A stretch of DNA of 64,000 bases from Mytilus trossulus (GCF_036588685.1 NC_086378.1:33829578-33893577); one strand, 5' to 3'; positions 10,555-27,444 are shown, numbered from the stretch's first letter. Numbers and translations are program-made. Notes: generated by a model not told the origin, from the sequence alone.

Positions 10555-11683
10555 TCACCACTTACATAAAGCTGGCGTTGATTGGTCCGCATATCTTAAA
10601 TCTGATTGGACTGATTTGTAAGGGACTTTGACAGTTTTCAATCCAGTTTTTACTGAAAAACTGCTCAACCCAAGCTGACAGTAAAAATGCCCCCTTTTTT
10701 CATTCAAAATTACAGTTTCTGATCATCATCCCTCATTGCTCAACAATAGTAAATTAGTGTCACGGTTTCAATATGATAAATCTGAAGAAGAAAAAAATAA
10801 TAATGAAAAAAGGTCAAAATACATGCAGAAACATTAAGGAAAGGAAAGAAAAATAAAACAGGAAAAAATAAAAATAAAATGCAGTTTGAACACTAACAAA
10901 GCGAAATAAGAAATGCAAAAACAGAAACAAATGGAATTACACATTCCCGACATGACATTGTACGGATCGGCTGAGTTTCTCTATTGTTGTATTATGTCAT
11001 ATTTATGTATATTTAATATAAAAAAAGAAGATGTGGTATGATTTTCATTTGGGCTGGGCACATTTGTCACATTGTCTGATTGTCGGTGTGCTTACATCGA
11101 TTCCACATCTTTAATACACAAACAATAAATAAATAAAGACAGAAAGACAGAGAGAGATGCCGAAAAAAAATGGAAAAAGGAAAAGAATGGAAAGTACATA
11201 TCATATATAAAAGTGTTGACGAAAGAGATACTGTTAACAAAAACTATAAATAATTATAATAATTAAAAAACACACACCTTCTCATATGAATCTAAGCATG
11301 CTCGCATCAATAACCAAGAGAGAGAAAGAAGAGAGCAGACTAGTATTAAATATAAATGCTATCAGTGGTTTTTTTTTTCCCCCGACAAACTTTTTATGAT
11401 TTAACTGAGCTACTAGTGGGTTCAGAGTCAGAAATTACGACAATAAATGTTCTCATGAAGAAGACTGAAAAAGTTACTAGACTTAGTGTTATGCTATAAG
11501 AACTGTACTTAAATGGGATGCGTTAGAGAGAGAAGAAAAGAAGAATGACGGAAGAAGGGACATTTATATTTTAGACATTTTTTATTTGTTATGTAGTAGA
11601 ATATATTTTTTTTAATTATGTATGGGGAATAAAGTATTACTAAGATGTACAACAATTTTAGACTCTTTTTGAAAAATATTGGT

Positions 11684-11699
11684 GGCCCTGAAAAGGGCC
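11684..11699 (-). terminator. H2A 3' histone stem-loop (unit 3)
   Basis: Canonical hairpin with ACCA and downstream purine element. Confidence 0.96.
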
Positions 11700-11732
11700 G
11701 TTGTTAAGTGAGTAATCTGATATATCCACTTT

Positions 11733-12116
<384 letters not shown>

Positions 12117-12386
12117 CTATTTGGTTGATCGACACTGAGTAAAGTGATACAATTTTTCTTCAAAATTTAGCTTATATACCCACTAAACGGATTGAACGAT
12201 GTTTTTATTATACACCAATCAGAACGAAGCTCTCTGCGGGCAGTTAGGCTACCGAACATTCAACATGTTATGGGTGCTCTCTCCGAGGTTCGCGTTCAAT
12301 AAAATCTTTCAATCCGTTTTGCCCAGTATATAAACAAATTGAAAATAATTTTTCACCATTACTTATTTGATTATCAAACCAGTAAC

Positions 12387-12761
12387 ATGCCACCCAAAGT
12401 AGGAACTAAAGGAGCCAAGAAGGCCGTCACCAAGGCAAAGACTGCCAGACCCGGCGGTGACAAGAAAAGGAGGAGGAAGAGACGTGAATCCTATGCTATC
12501 TACATCTACAAAGTCTTGAGACAAGTTCACCCCGACACCGGAGTGTCCTCAAAGGCAATGTCCATCATGAACAGCTTCGTCAACGATATCTTCGAGAGAA
12601 TCGCAGCAGAGGCTTCCCGATTGGCACACTACAACAAAAGATCTACCATCACATCTCGGGAGATCCAGACCGCTGTCCGTCTTCTCTTACCCGGAGAATT
12701 GGCCAAGCACGCTGTCAGTGAAGGTACCAAAGCCGTCACTAAATACACCAGCAGCAAGTAA
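12387..12761 (+). CDS. H2B: Histone H2B (unit 3)
   Basis: H2B of 124 aa, same translation as unit 1. TATATAAA lies at 12327-12334. The start is the ATG giving MPPK; the frame remains open upstream but that stretch includes the leader. Confidence 0.99.
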   Translation: MPPKVGTKGAKKAVTKAKTARPGGDKKRRRKRRESYAIYIYKVLRQVHPDTGVSSKAMSIMNSFVNDIFERIAAEASRLAHYNKRSTITSREIQTAVRLLLPGELAKHAVSEGTKAVTKYTSSK

Positions 12762-12789
12762 ACAGTCTGAAGTTTATAACTTCACAAAC

Positions 12790-12805
12790 GGCCCTTTTCA
12801 GGGCC
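12790..12805 (+). terminator. H2B 3' histone stem-loop (unit 3)
   Basis: Canonical hairpin preceded by the TGAAGTT/AACTTCA hairpin. Confidence 0.96.
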
Positions 12806-13367
12806 ACCAACATTTTTCAAAAAGAATTTACAATTGTTGTACATCATGTCAAACTTCTAAACAAAGCTATAAATCCCAACCCCCAGCTATAACTACTTTC
12901 AAACTATTTCAATAGTATATGGTTACTTTTCTCTTCTTTCTATCTGTATAACAAATATGTGTATTTCACTCATTCTGTAGTATTTAATTTGTCAAAACTA
13001 CAAAGCGTAAATACATAAATCATGAAGAACAAAACAGTGCTTTCATTCCAATTAATAGAGTTGATAAATTTACGATTTCTTTTGCTTTTCGAGAGAGAAA
13101 AAAATATTGCGAGAATTATTTTACACGGAAACAAGAACATTACCTAATCTTAAACCACGCAAAAACTCTATAATTGAATATAACAGAATCTACAGATTTT
13201 GTGTGTAAAAGTCCGTGCATTTTGTTTTGAAATTTTCTCTCTTTATGTAGGCAAATGCACGGACTTGTTGATCTTTGAACGTATTCATAAACCTTCAGAA
13301 ATATAAATTCTCAAATAAATACAAGAGTAAGAGTAAGGAAGTTAATTAAAAAGAAAGCCAGATATTT

Positions 13368-13439
13368 AAAAAAAAAAAGGGGGGGGGGGGGGGGGGGGGG
13401 GGGGGTAATAGCGAGAGAGAGAGAGAGAGAGAGAGAAAA
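13368..13439. repeat. A11-G27 and (GA)12 purine tract, unit 3
   Basis: G run 13379-13405; GA run 13413-13436. Confidence 0.95.
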
Positions 13440-13591
13440 TAGTTGCGGATCAGGATCAGGGAAAACAAGAAAACGGTTGAAAAATTCATGAACATTAGAG
13501 AAAAGAATAGAAGTGGGAGCAAGCTTTGATTTCAAGATTTTGTTTAAAACGATGTACAACAAATCTAAGATTCTTTTTGAAAAATGTTGGT

Positions 13592-13607
13592 GGCCCTGAA
13601 AAGGGCC
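13592..13607 (-). terminator. H4 3' histone stem-loop (unit 3)
   Basis: Canonical hairpin. Confidence 0.96.
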
Positions 13608-13633
13608 GTTGTTGATATTAGCTGGGTGGCTGT

Positions 13634-13951
<318 letters not shown>

Positions 13952-15543
13952 CTATTTGTGGTGATTAGTTAAATAATACTTTCCGTCTAACAGCGACTCT
14001 TTATATATCACCAACGCGGCCGTAAAAGAAGTATCACACATTTTCAGTTAACTGTTGTCTGATTGGCTTACGTTGTTTTATTCCGGGAGGTAACTCTGTA
14101 CTGCCTTAAACTGTGTACACTTTCAATCCACTTTTTCATTCTAGGTCTGAAAAATATAATAATTCATATCAGACAGTAAATTTTTAAGAAAAAACTATAA
14201 TTGAACAGAAAAAAACTTTCAATCGGAATAAAAATGACTGCAGGAGACAAAAAAAGTTCCAAAATGTTGAAAAGTTTTCATTTTAAGATAGAAAAGTATG
14301 ATAAATAAATGATAAATGAAAATCACTTTAGACAGTCAAAATTATAAAGATAATTATTTGCTTTCTCTGAACAGACATTTTTATTCAATGTCAATACACA
14401 TTTCAACTTAATGGAATGGAATTTAGTTGGGGAAAAAATAAACCTCACAGACATATCTAGGAATACTGGTTATCTATTTGTCTATTTCATGTACCCAGAA
14501 ATTGGATACATCACAGGATTTTACATGCTTGCAGTTTTCTACCTGTCTTTCATAACTCAACATCATCTGTCAAAGCTGTGCTTGCCATCCATCAAAGATC
14601 TGCTGCAGGTACTTCAGATCATAAATGAGAGAATGTATGAATAAAACTGTTATTGTTATTACTATTAAAGAATATTTTTTTTAGGTATTACAGTGAAGAA
14701 AAGAGATGCCCCTGACTGCGGGTAAAACTTCTTATGTGTGCATCTTCCTTTCAATTTTATTTTTAAACGCCATTCTATATTTATCCACAGTATGACGATG
14801 ACAATTTCATCAGCCAATCCAATAAAAATGTTAATGCGCACACATGTACTTACTATTCTGAAGACATCTTTTAGCCAGAAAAGTTTATAATAAGTCTGAA
14901 AACTACTTTTTATCATATAAAAAAGCTTATAAGTGCAAGATATATGCTTACATGGACTTCCTACAGTGAAATTTTGTGGGGACTACTTGGACCCGTACCG
15001 AAATTATATTAATTTAAATAGAAATTTCATGATTTTGTAAACTAGCAGCAAGACAAGACTCTAAAGTGGACAAAATATATTACTACATACATGATAAAAA
15101 AATTCTTTACAATTCTGACTGAAAAAGAGCTCTAAATTTTTGATAAAAGTACCCTGTAATATCAGCTTTTCTAAAAGAAATATACAAATTAATGATTTAT
15201 ACAAGATATTTAAACTCTAACTTAAAAAAAAAGGTTATATTTTGGCCAGTTGGTGGTTCTCTTTCTTTGGTCTAGACTACTGGTGTAAATAATACATCAA
15301 AAGAAGACAAGAAAAAACAAGCGAAGAAAAGAAAAGAACAGAAGTACAGATAGAAACATTCATATGTTGATCTTTTTTTATATAATGTACTATTTAATAT
15401 TCTACACACAAGGACATACATGTACCATGATAAACAAACACCCCCCTTTTTTTTGTGATGAGACTTGCGTGTATATATATATCATAAAATTTATTTTTTG
15501 TCTATGTATTGCTTTGCATATAGATGGATTCAACAAGAAGAAA

Positions 15544-15547
<4 letters not shown>

Positions 15548-15577
<30 letters not shown>
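15548..15577. repeat. (AG)15 tract, unit 3
   Basis: Dinucleotide repeat downstream of H3. Confidence 0.95.
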
Positions 15578-15581
<4 letters not shown>

Positions 15582-15655
15582 GGAAAAGAGGGGTTCAGCT
15601 ATGTTTCTAATTTTCATGTACAACAATTTATAGATTCTTTTTGAAAAATATTGGT

Positions 15656-15671
15656 GGCCCTGAAAAGGGCC
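15656..15671 (-). terminator. H3 3' histone stem-loop (unit 3)
   Basis: Canonical hairpin. Confidence 0.96.
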
Positions 15672-15700
15672 GTTATGTTTTGGTGAAAAAATCACACTTC

Positions 15701-16216
<516 letters not shown>

Positions 16217-17345
16217 TCACCACTTACATAAAGCTGGCGTTGATTGGTCCGCATATCTTAAATCTGATTGGACTGATTTGTAAGGGACTTTGACAGTTTT
16301 CAATCCAGTTTTTACTGAAAAACTGCTCAACCCAAGCTGACAGTAAAAATGCCCCCTTTTTTCATTCAAAATTACAGTTTCTGATCATCATCCCTCATTG
16401 CTCAACAATAGTAAATTAGTGTCACGGTTTCAATATGATAAATCTGAAGAAGAAAAAAATAATAATGAAAAAAGGTCAAAATACATGCAGAAACATTAAG
16501 GAAAGGAAAGAAAAATAAAACAGGAAAAAATAAAAATAAAATGCAGTTTGAACACTAACAAAGCGAAATAAGAAATGCAAAAACAGAAACAAATGGAATT
16601 ACACATTCCCGACATGACATTGTACGGATCGGCTGAGTTTCTCTATTGTTGTATTATGTCATATTTATGTATATTTAATATAAAAAAAGAAGATGTGGTA
16701 TGATTTTCATTTGGGCTGGGCACATTTGTCACATTGTCTGATTGTCGGTGTGCTTACATCGATTCCACATCTTTAATACACAAACAATAAATAAATAAAG
16801 ACAGAAAGACAGAGAGAGATGCCGAAAAAAAATGGAAAAAGGAAAAGAATGGAAAGTACATATCATATATAAAAGTGTTGACGAAAGAGATACTGTTAAC
16901 AAAAACTATAAATAATTATAATAATTAAAAAACACACACCTTCTCATATGAATCTAAGCATGCTCGCATCAATAACCAAGAGAGAGAAAGAAGAGAGCAG
17001 ACTAGTATTAAATATAAATGCTATCAGTGGTTTTTTTTTTCCCCCGACAAACTTTTTATGATTTAACTGAGCTACTAGTGGGTTCAGAGTCAGAAATTAC
17101 GACAATAAATGTTCTCATGAAGAAGACTGAAAAAGTTACTAGACTTAGTGTTATGCTATAAGAACTGTACTTAAATGGGATGCGTTAGAGAGAGAAGAAA
17201 AGAAGAATGACGGAAGAAGGGACATTTATATTTTAGACATTTTTTATTTGTTATGTAGTAGAATATATTTTTTTTAATTATGTATGGGGAATAAAGTATT
17301 ACTAAGATGTACAACAATTTTAGACTCTTTTTGAAAAATATTGGT

Positions 17346-17361
17346 GGCCCTGAAAAGGGCC
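17346..17361 (-). terminator. H2A 3' histone stem-loop (unit 4)
   Basis: Canonical hairpin. Confidence 0.96.
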
Positions 17362-17394
17362 GTTGTTAAGTGAGTAATCTGATATATCCACTTT

Positions 17395-17778
<384 letters not shown>

Positions 17779-18048
17779 CTATTTGGTTGATCGACACTGA
17801 GTAAAGTGATACAATTTTTCTTCAAAATTTAGCTTATATACCCACTAAACGGATTGAACGATGTTTTTATTATACACCAATCAGAACGAAGCTCTCTGCG
17901 GGCAGTTAGGCTACCGAACATTCAACATGTTATGGGTGCTCTCTCCGAGGTTCGCGTTCAATAAAATCTTTCAATCCGTTTTGCCCAGTATATAAACAAA
18001 TTGAAAATAATTTTTCACCATTACTTATTTGATTATCAAACCAGTAAC

Positions 18049-18423
18049 ATGCCACCCAAAGTAGGAACTAAAGGAGCCAAGAAGGCCGTCACCAAGGCAA
18101 AGACTGCCAGACCCGGCGGTGACAAGAAAAGGAGGAGGAAGAGACGTGAATCCTATGCTATCTACATCTACAAAGTCTTGAGACAAGTTCACCCCGACAC
18201 CGGAGTGTCCTCAAAGGCAATGTCCATCATGAACAGCTTCGTCAACGATATCTTCGAGAGAATCGCAGCAGAGGCTTCCCGATTGGCACACTACAACAAA
18301 AGATCTACCATCACATCTCGGGAGATCCAGACCGCTGTCCGTCTTCTCTTACCCGGAGAATTGGCCAAGCACGCTGTCAGTGAAGGTACCAAAGCCGTCA
18401 CTAAATACACCAGCAGCAAGTAA
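18049..18423 (+). CDS. H2B: Histone H2B (unit 4)
   Basis: H2B of 124 aa, same translation as unit 1. TATATAAA lies at 17989-17996 and the stem-loop at 18452-18467. Confidence 0.99.
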   Translation: MPPKVGTKGAKKAVTKAKTARPGGDKKRRRKRRESYAIYIYKVLRQVHPDTGVSSKAMSIMNSFVNDIFERIAAEASRLAHYNKRSTITSREIQTAVRLLLPGELAKHAVSEGTKAVTKYTSSK

Positions 18424-18451
18424 ACAGTCTGAAGTTTATAACTTCACAAAC

Positions 18452-18467
18452 GGCCCTTTTCAGGGCC
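18452..18467 (+). terminator. H2B 3' histone stem-loop (unit 4)
   Basis: Canonical hairpin. Confidence 0.96.
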
Positions 18468-19029
18468 ACCAACATTTTTCAAAAAGAATTTACAATTGTT
18501 GTACATCATGTCAAACTTCTAAACAAAGCTATAAATCCCAACCCCCAGCTATAACTACTTTCAAACTATTTCAATAGTATATGGTTACTTTTCTCTTCTT
18601 TCTATCTGTATAACAAATATGTGTATTTCACTCATTCTGTAGTATTTAATTTGTCAAAACTACAAAGCGTAAATACATAAATCATGAAGAACAAAACAGT
18701 GCTTTCATTCCAATTAATAGAGTTGATAAATTTACGATTTCTTTTGCTTTTCGAGAGAGAAAAAAATATTGCGAGAATTATTTTACACGGAAACAAGAAC
18801 ATTACCTAATCTTAAACCACGCAAAAACTCTATAATTGAATATAACAGAATCTACAGATTTTGTGTGTAAAAGTCCGTGCATTTTGTTTTGAAATTTTCT
18901 CTCTTTATGTAGGCAAATGCACGGACTTGTTGATCTTTGAACGTATTCATAAACCTTCAGAAATATAAATTCTCAAATAAATACAAGAGTAAGAGTAAGG
19001 AAGTTAATTAAAAAGAAAGCCAGATATTT

Positions 19030-19102
19030 AAAAAAAAAAAGGGGGGGGGGGGGGGGGGGGGGGGGGGGTAATAGCGAGAGAGAGAGAGAGAGAGAGAGAA
19101 AA
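19030..19102. repeat. A11-G28 and (GA)12 purine tract, unit 4
   Basis: G run 19041-19068; GA run 19076-19099. Confidence 0.95.
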
Positions 19103-19254
19103 TAGTTGCGGATCAGGATCAGGGAAAACAAGAAAACGGTTGAAAAATTCATGAACATTAGAGAAAAGAATAGAAGTGGGAGCAAGCTTTGATTTCAAGA
19201 TTTTGTTTAAAACGATGTACAACAAATCTAAGATTCTTTTTGAAAAATGTTGGT

Positions 19255-19270
19255 GGCCCTGAAAAGGGCC
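19255..19270 (-). terminator. H4 3' histone stem-loop (unit 4)
   Basis: Canonical hairpin. Confidence 0.96.
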
Positions 19271-19296
19271 GTTGTTGATATTAGCTGGGTGGCTGT

Positions 19297-19614
<318 letters not shown>

Positions 19615-19766
19615 CTATTTGTGGTGATTAGTTAAATAATACTTTCCGTCTAACAGCGACTCTTTATATATCACCAACGCGGCCGTAAAAGAAGTATCAC
19701 ACATTTTCAGTTAACTGTTGTCTGATTGGCTTACGTTGTTTTATTCCGGGAGGTAACTCTGTACTG

Positions 19767-19866
19767 NNNNNNNNNNNNNNNNNNNNNNNNNNNNNNNNNN
19801 NNNNNNNNNNNNNNNNNNNNNNNNNNNNNNNNNNNNNNNNNNNNNNNNNNNNNNNNNNNNNNNNNN
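19767..19866. other. Assembly gap (100 N)
   Basis: Exactly 100 N. The left flank matches unit 1 up to position 2776 and the right flank resumes at the equivalent of unit 1 position 5211, so 2,434 bp of a standard unit are missing, including one H3 gene. A round 100 usually denotes a gap of unknown size, so whole extra units could also be hidden here. Confidence 0.97.
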
Positions 19867-20674
19867 AAAATGCAGTTTGAACACTAACAAAGCGAAATAA
19901 GAAATGCAAAAACAGAAACAAATGGAATTACACATTCCCGACATGACATTGTACGGATCGGCTGAGTTTCTCTATTGTTGTATTATGTCATATTTATGTA
20001 TATTTAATATAAAAAAAGAAGATGTGGTATGATTTTCATTTGGGCTGGGCACATTTGTCACATTGTCTGATTGTCGGTGTGCTTACATCGATTCCACATC
20101 TTTAATACACAAACAATAAATAAATAAAGACAGAAAGACAGAGAGAGATGCCGAAAAAAAATGGAAAAAGGAAAAGAATGGAAAGTACATATCATATATA
20201 AAAGTGTTGACGAAAGAGATACTGTTAACAAAAACTATAAATAATTATAATAATTAAAAAACACACACCTTCTCATATGAATCTAAGCATGCTCGCATCA
20301 ATAACCAAGAGAGAGAAAGAAGAGAGCAGACTAGTATTAAATATAAATGCTATCAGTGGTTTTTTTTTTCCCCCGACAAACTTTTTATGATTTAACTGAG
20401 CTACTAGTGGGTTCAGAGTCAGAAATTACGACAATAAATGTTCTCATGAAGAAGACTGAAAAAGTTACTAGACTTAGTGTTATGCTATAAGAACTGTACT
20501 TAAATGGGATGCGTTAGAGAGAGAAGAAAAGAAGAATGACGGAAGAAGGGACATTTATATTTTAGACATTTTTTATTTGTTATGTAGTAGAATATATTTT
20601 TTTTAATTATGTATGGGGAATAAAGTATTACTAAGATGTACAACAATTTTAGACTCTTTTTGAAAAATATTGGT

Positions 20675-20690
20675 GGCCCTGAAAAGGGCC
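20675..20690 (-). terminator. H2A 3' histone stem-loop (unit 5)
   Basis: Canonical hairpin. Confidence 0.96.
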
Positions 20691-20723
20691 GTTGTTAAGT
20701 GAGTAATCTGATATATCCACTTT

Positions 20724-21107
<384 letters not shown>

Positions 21108-21377
21108 CTATTTGGTTGATCGACACTGAGTAAAGTGATACAATTTTTCTTCAAAATTTAGCTTATATACCCACTAAACGGATTGAACGATGTTTTTATT
21201 ATACACCAATCAGAACGAAGCTCTCTGCGGGCAGTTAGGCTACCGAACATTCAACATGTTATGGGTGCTCTCTCCGAGGTTCGCGTTCAATAAAATCTTT
21301 CAATCCGTTTTGCCCAGTATATAAACAAATTGAAAATAATTTTTCACCATTACTTATTTGATTATCAAACCAGTAAC

Positions 21378-21752
21378 ATGCCACCCAAAGTAGGAACTAA
21401 AGGAGCCAAGAAGGCCGTCACCAAGGCAAAGACTGCCAGACCCGGCGGTGACAAGAAAAGGAGGAGGAAGAGACGTGAATCCTATGCTATCTACATCTAC
21501 AAAGTCTTGAGACAAGTTCACCCCGACACCGGAGTGTCCTCAAAGGCAATGTCCATCATGAACAGCTTCGTCAACGATATCTTCGAGAGAATCGCAGCAG
21601 AGGCTTCCCGATTGGCACACTACAACAAAAGATCTACCATCACATCTCGGGAGATCCAGACCGCTGTCCGTCTTCTCTTACCCGGAGAATTGGCCAAGCA
21701 CGCTGTCAGTGAAGGTACCAAAGCCGTCACTAAATACACCAGCAGCAAGTAA
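21378..21752 (+). CDS. H2B: Histone H2B (unit 5)
   Basis: H2B of 124 aa, same translation as unit 1. TATATAAA lies at 21318-21325 and the stem-loop at 21781-21796. Confidence 0.99.
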   Translation: MPPKVGTKGAKKAVTKAKTARPGGDKKRRRKRRESYAIYIYKVLRQVHPDTGVSSKAMSIMNSFVNDIFERIAAEASRLAHYNKRSTITSREIQTAVRLLLPGELAKHAVSEGTKAVTKYTSSK

Positions 21753-21780
21753 ACAGTCTGAAGTTTATAACTTCACAAAC

Positions 21781-21796
21781 GGCCCTTTTCAGGGCC
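21781..21796 (+). terminator. H2B 3' histone stem-loop (unit 5)
   Basis: Canonical hairpin. Confidence 0.96.
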
Positions 21797-22358
21797 ACCA
21801 ACATTTTTCAAAAAGAATTTACAATTGTTGTACATCATGTCAAACTTCTAAACAAAGCTATAAATCCCAACCCCCAGCTATAACTACTTTCAAACTATTT
21901 CAATAGTATATGGTTACTTTTCTCTTCTTTCTATCTGTATAACAAATATGTGTATTTCACTCATTCTGTAGTATTTAATTTGTCAAAACTACAAAGCGTA
22001 AATACATAAATCATGAAGAACAAAACAGTGCTTTCATTCCAATTAATAGAGTTGATAAATTTACGATTTCTTTTGCTTTTCGAGAGAGAAAAAAATATTG
22101 CGAGAATTATTTTACACGGAAACAAGAACATTACCTAATCTTAAACCACGCAAAAACTCTATAATTGAATATAACAGAATCTACAGATTTTGTGTGTAAA
22201 AGTCCGTGCATTTTGTTTTGAAATTTTCTCTCTTTATGTAGGCAAATGCACGGACTTGTTGATCTTTGAACGTATTCATAAACCTTCAGAAATATAAATT
22301 CTCAAATAAATACAAGAGTAAGAGTAAGGAAGTTAATTAAAAAGAAAGCCAGATATTT

Positions 22359-22431
22359 AAAAAAAAAAAGGGGGGGGGGGGGGGGGGGGGGGGGGGGTAA
22401 TAGCGAGAGAGAGAGAGAGAGAGAGAGAAAA
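22359..22431. repeat. A11-G28 and (GA)12 purine tract, unit 5
   Basis: G run 22370-22397; GA run 22405-22428. This is the last unit with a 28-G run. Confidence 0.95.
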
Positions 22432-22583
22432 TAGTTGCGGATCAGGATCAGGGAAAACAAGAAAACGGTTGAAAAATTCATGAACATTAGAGAAAAGAAT
22501 AGAAGTGGGAGCAAGCTTTGATTTCAAGATTTTGTTTAAAACGATGTACAACAAATCTAAGATTCTTTTTGAAAAATGTTGGT

Positions 22584-22599
22584 GGCCCTGAAAAGGGCC
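22584..22599 (-). terminator. H4 3' histone stem-loop (unit 5)
   Basis: Canonical hairpin. Confidence 0.96.
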
Positions 22600-22625
22600 G
22601 TTGTTGATATTAGCTGGGTGGCTGT

Positions 22626-22943
<318 letters not shown>

Positions 22944-24536
22944 CTATTTGTGGTGATTAGTTAAATAATACTTTCCGTCTAACAGCGACTCTTTATATAT
23001 CACCAACGCGGCCGTAAAAGAAGTATCACACATTTTCAGTTAACTGTTGTCTGATTGGCTTACGTTGTTTTATTCCGGGAGGTAACTCTGTACTGCCTTA
23101 AACTGTGTACACTTTCAATCCACTTTTTCATTCTAGGTCTGAAAAATATAATAATTCATATCAGACAGTAAATTTTTAAGAAAAAACTATAATTGAACAG
23201 AAAAAAACTTTCAATCGGAATAAAAATGACTGCAGGAGACAAAAAAAGTTCCAAAATGTTGAAAAGTTTTCATTTTAAGATAGAAAAGTATGATAAATAA
23301 ATGATAAATGAAAATCACTTTAGACAGTCAAAATTATAAAGATAATTATTTGCTTTCTCTGAACAGACATTTTTATTCAATGTCAATACACATTTCAACT
23401 TAATGGAATGGAATTTAGTTGGGGAAAAAATAAACCTCACAGACATATCTAGGAATACTGGTTATCTATTTGTCTATTTCATGTACCCAGAAATTGGATA
23501 CATCACAGGATTTTACATGCTTGCAGTTTTCTACCTGTCTTTCATAACTCAACATCATCTGTCAAAGCTGTGCTTGCCATCCATCAAAGATCTGCTGCAG
23601 GTACTTCAGATCATAAATGAGAGAATGTATGAATAAAACTGTTATTGTTATTACTATTAAAGAATATTTTTTTTAGGTATTACAGTGAAGAAAAGAGATG
23701 CCCCTGACTGCGGGTAAAACTTCTTATGTGTGCATCTTCCTTTCAATTTTATTTTTAAACGCCATTCTATATTTATCCACAGTATGACGATGACAATTTC
23801 ATCAGCCAATCCAATAAAAATGTTAATGCGCACACATGTACTTACTATTCTGAAGACATCTTTTAGCCAGAAAAGTTTATAATAAGTCTGAAAACTACTT
23901 TTTATCATATAAAAAAGCTTATAAGTGCAAGATATATGCTTACATGGACTTCCTACAGTGAAATTTTGTGGGGACTACTTGGACCCGTACCGAAATTATA
24001 TTAATTTAAATAGAAATTTCATGATTTTGTAAACTAGCAGCAAGACAAGACTCTAAAGTGGACAAAATATATTACTACATACATGATAAAAAAATTCTTT
24101 ACAATTCTGACTGAAAAAGAGCTCTAAATTTTTGATAAAAGTACCCTGTAATATCAGCTTTTCTAAAAGAAATATACAAATTTAATGATTTATACAAGAT
24201 ATTTAAACTCTAACTTAAAAAAAAAGGTTATATTTTGGCCAGTTGGTGGTTCTCTTTCTTTGGTCTAGACTACTGGTGTAAATAATACATCAAAAGAAGA
24301 CAAGAAAAAACAAGCGAAGAAAAGAAAAGAACAGAAGTACAGATAGAAACATTCATATGTTGATCTTTTTTTATATAATGTACTATTTAATATTCTACAC
24401 ACAAGGACATACATGTACCATGATAAACAAACACCCCCCTTTTTTTTGTGATGAGACTTGCGTGTATATATATATCATAAAATTTATTTTTTGTCTATGT
24501 ATTGCTTTGCATATAGATGGATTCAACAAGAAGAAA

Positions 24537-24540
<4 letters not shown>

Positions 24541-24570
<30 letters not shown>
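24541..24570. repeat. (AG)15 tract, unit 5
   Basis: Dinucleotide repeat downstream of H3. Confidence 0.95.
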
Positions 24571-24574
<4 letters not shown>

Positions 24575-24648
24575 GGAAAAGAGGGGTTCAGCTATGTTTC
24601 TAATTTTCATGTACAACAATTTATAGATTCTTTTTGAAAAATATTGGT

Positions 24649-24664
24649 GGCCCTGAAAAGGGCC
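24649..24664 (-). terminator. H3 3' histone stem-loop (unit 5)
   Basis: Canonical hairpin. Confidence 0.96.
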
Positions 24665-24693
24665 GTTATGTTTTGGTGAAAAAATCACACTTC

Positions 24694-25209
<516 letters not shown>

Positions 25210-26338
25210 TCACCACTTACATAAAGCTGGCGTTGATTGGTCCGCATATCTTAAATCTGATTGGACTGATTTGTAAGGGACTTTGACAGTTTTCAATCCA
25301 GTTTTTACTGAAAAACTGCTCAACCCAAGCTGACAGTAAAAATGCCCCCTTTTTTCATTCAAAATTACAGTTTCTGATCATCATCCCTCATTGCTCAACA
25401 ATAGTAAATTAGTGTCACGGTTTCAATATGATAAATCTGAAGAAGAAAAAAATAATAATGAAAAAAGGTCAAAATACATGCAGAAACATTAAGGAAAGGA
25501 AAGAAAAATAAAACAGGAAAAAATAAAAATAAAATGCAGTTTGAACACTAACAAAGCGAAATAAGAAATGCAAAAACAGAAACAAATGGAATTACACATT
25601 CCCGACATGACATTGTACGGATCGGCTGAGTTTCTCTATTGTTGTATTATGTCATATTTATGTATATTTAATATAAAAAAAGAAGATGTGGTATGATTTT
25701 CATTTGGGCTGGGCACATTTGTCACATTGTCTGATTGTCGGTGTGCTTACATCGATTCCACATCTTTAATACACAAACAATAAATAAATAAAGACAGAAA
25801 GACAGAGAGAGATGCCGAAAAAAAATGGAAAAAGGAAAAGAATGGAAAGTACATATCATATATAAAAGTGTTGACGAAAGAGATACTGTTAACAAAAACT
25901 ATAAATAATTATAATAATTAAAAAACACACACCTTCTCATATGAATCTAAGCATGCTCGCATCAATAACCAAGAGAGAGAAAGAAGAGAGCAGACTAGTA
26001 TTAAATATAAATGCTATCAGTGGTTTTTTTTTTCCCCCGACAAACTTTTTATGATTTAACTGAGCTACTAGTGGGTTCAGAGTCAGAAATTACGACAATA
26101 AATGTTCTCATGAAGAAGACTGAAAAAGTTACTAGACTTAGTGTTATGCTATAAGAACTGTACTTAAATGGGATGCGTTAGAGAGAGAAGAAAAGAAGAA
26201 TGACGGAAGAAGGGACATTTATATTTTAGACATTTTTTATTTGTTATGTAGTAGAATATATTTTTTTTAATTATGTATGGGGAATAAAGTATTACTAAGA
26301 TGTACAACAATTTTAGACTCTTTTTGAAAAATATTGGT

Positions 26339-26354
26339 GGCCCTGAAAAGGGCC
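26339..26354 (-). terminator. H2A 3' histone stem-loop (unit 6)
   Basis: Canonical hairpin. Confidence 0.96.
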
Positions 26355-26387
26355 GTTGTTAAGTGAGTAATCTGATATATCCACTTT

Positions 26388-26771
<384 letters not shown>

Positions 26772-27041
26772 CTATTTGGTTGATCGACACTGAGTAAAGT
26801 GATACAATTTTTCTTCAAAATTTAGCTTATATACCCACTAAACGGATTGAACGATGTTTTTATTATACACCAATCAGAACGAAGCTCTCTGCGGGCAGTT
26901 AGGCTACCGAACATTCAACATGTTATGGGTGCTCTCTCCGAGGTTCGCGTTCAATAAAATCTTTCAATCCGTTTTGCCCAGTATATAAACAAATTGAAAA
27001 TAATTTTTCACCATTACTTATTTGATTATCAAACCAGTAAC

Positions 27042-27416
27042 ATGCCACCCAAAGTAGGAACTAAAGGAGCCAAGAAGGCCGTCACCAAGGCAAAGACTGC
27101 CAGACCCGGCGGTGACAAGAAAAGGAGGAGGAAGAGACGTGAATCCTATGCTATCTACATCTACAAAGTCTTGAGACAAGTTCACCCCGACACCGGAGTG
27201 TCCTCAAAGGCAATGTCCATCATGAACAGCTTCGTCAACGATATCTTCGAGAGAATCGCAGCAGAGGCTTCCCGATTGGCACACTACAACAAAAGATCTA
27301 CCATCACATCTCGGGAGATCCAGACCGCTGTCCGTCTTCTCTTACCCGGAGAATTGGCCAAGCACGCTGTCAGTGAAGGTACCAAAGCCGTCACTAAATA
27401 CACCAGCAGCAAGTAA
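27042..27416 (+). CDS. H2B: Histone H2B (unit 6)
   Basis: H2B of 124 aa, same translation as unit 1. TATATAAA lies at 26982-26989 and the stem-loop at 27445-27460. Confidence 0.99.
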   Translation: MPPKVGTKGAKKAVTKAKTARPGGDKKRRRKRRESYAIYIYKVLRQVHPDTGVSSKAMSIMNSFVNDIFERIAAEASRLAHYNKRSTITSREIQTAVRLLLPGELAKHAVSEGTKAVTKYTSSK

Positions 27417-27444
27417 ACAGTCTGAAGTTTATAACTTCACAAAC

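Noticed and set aside
19697-19944. Frames spanning the N gap
   Set aside because: They read through unknown bases and have no meaning.
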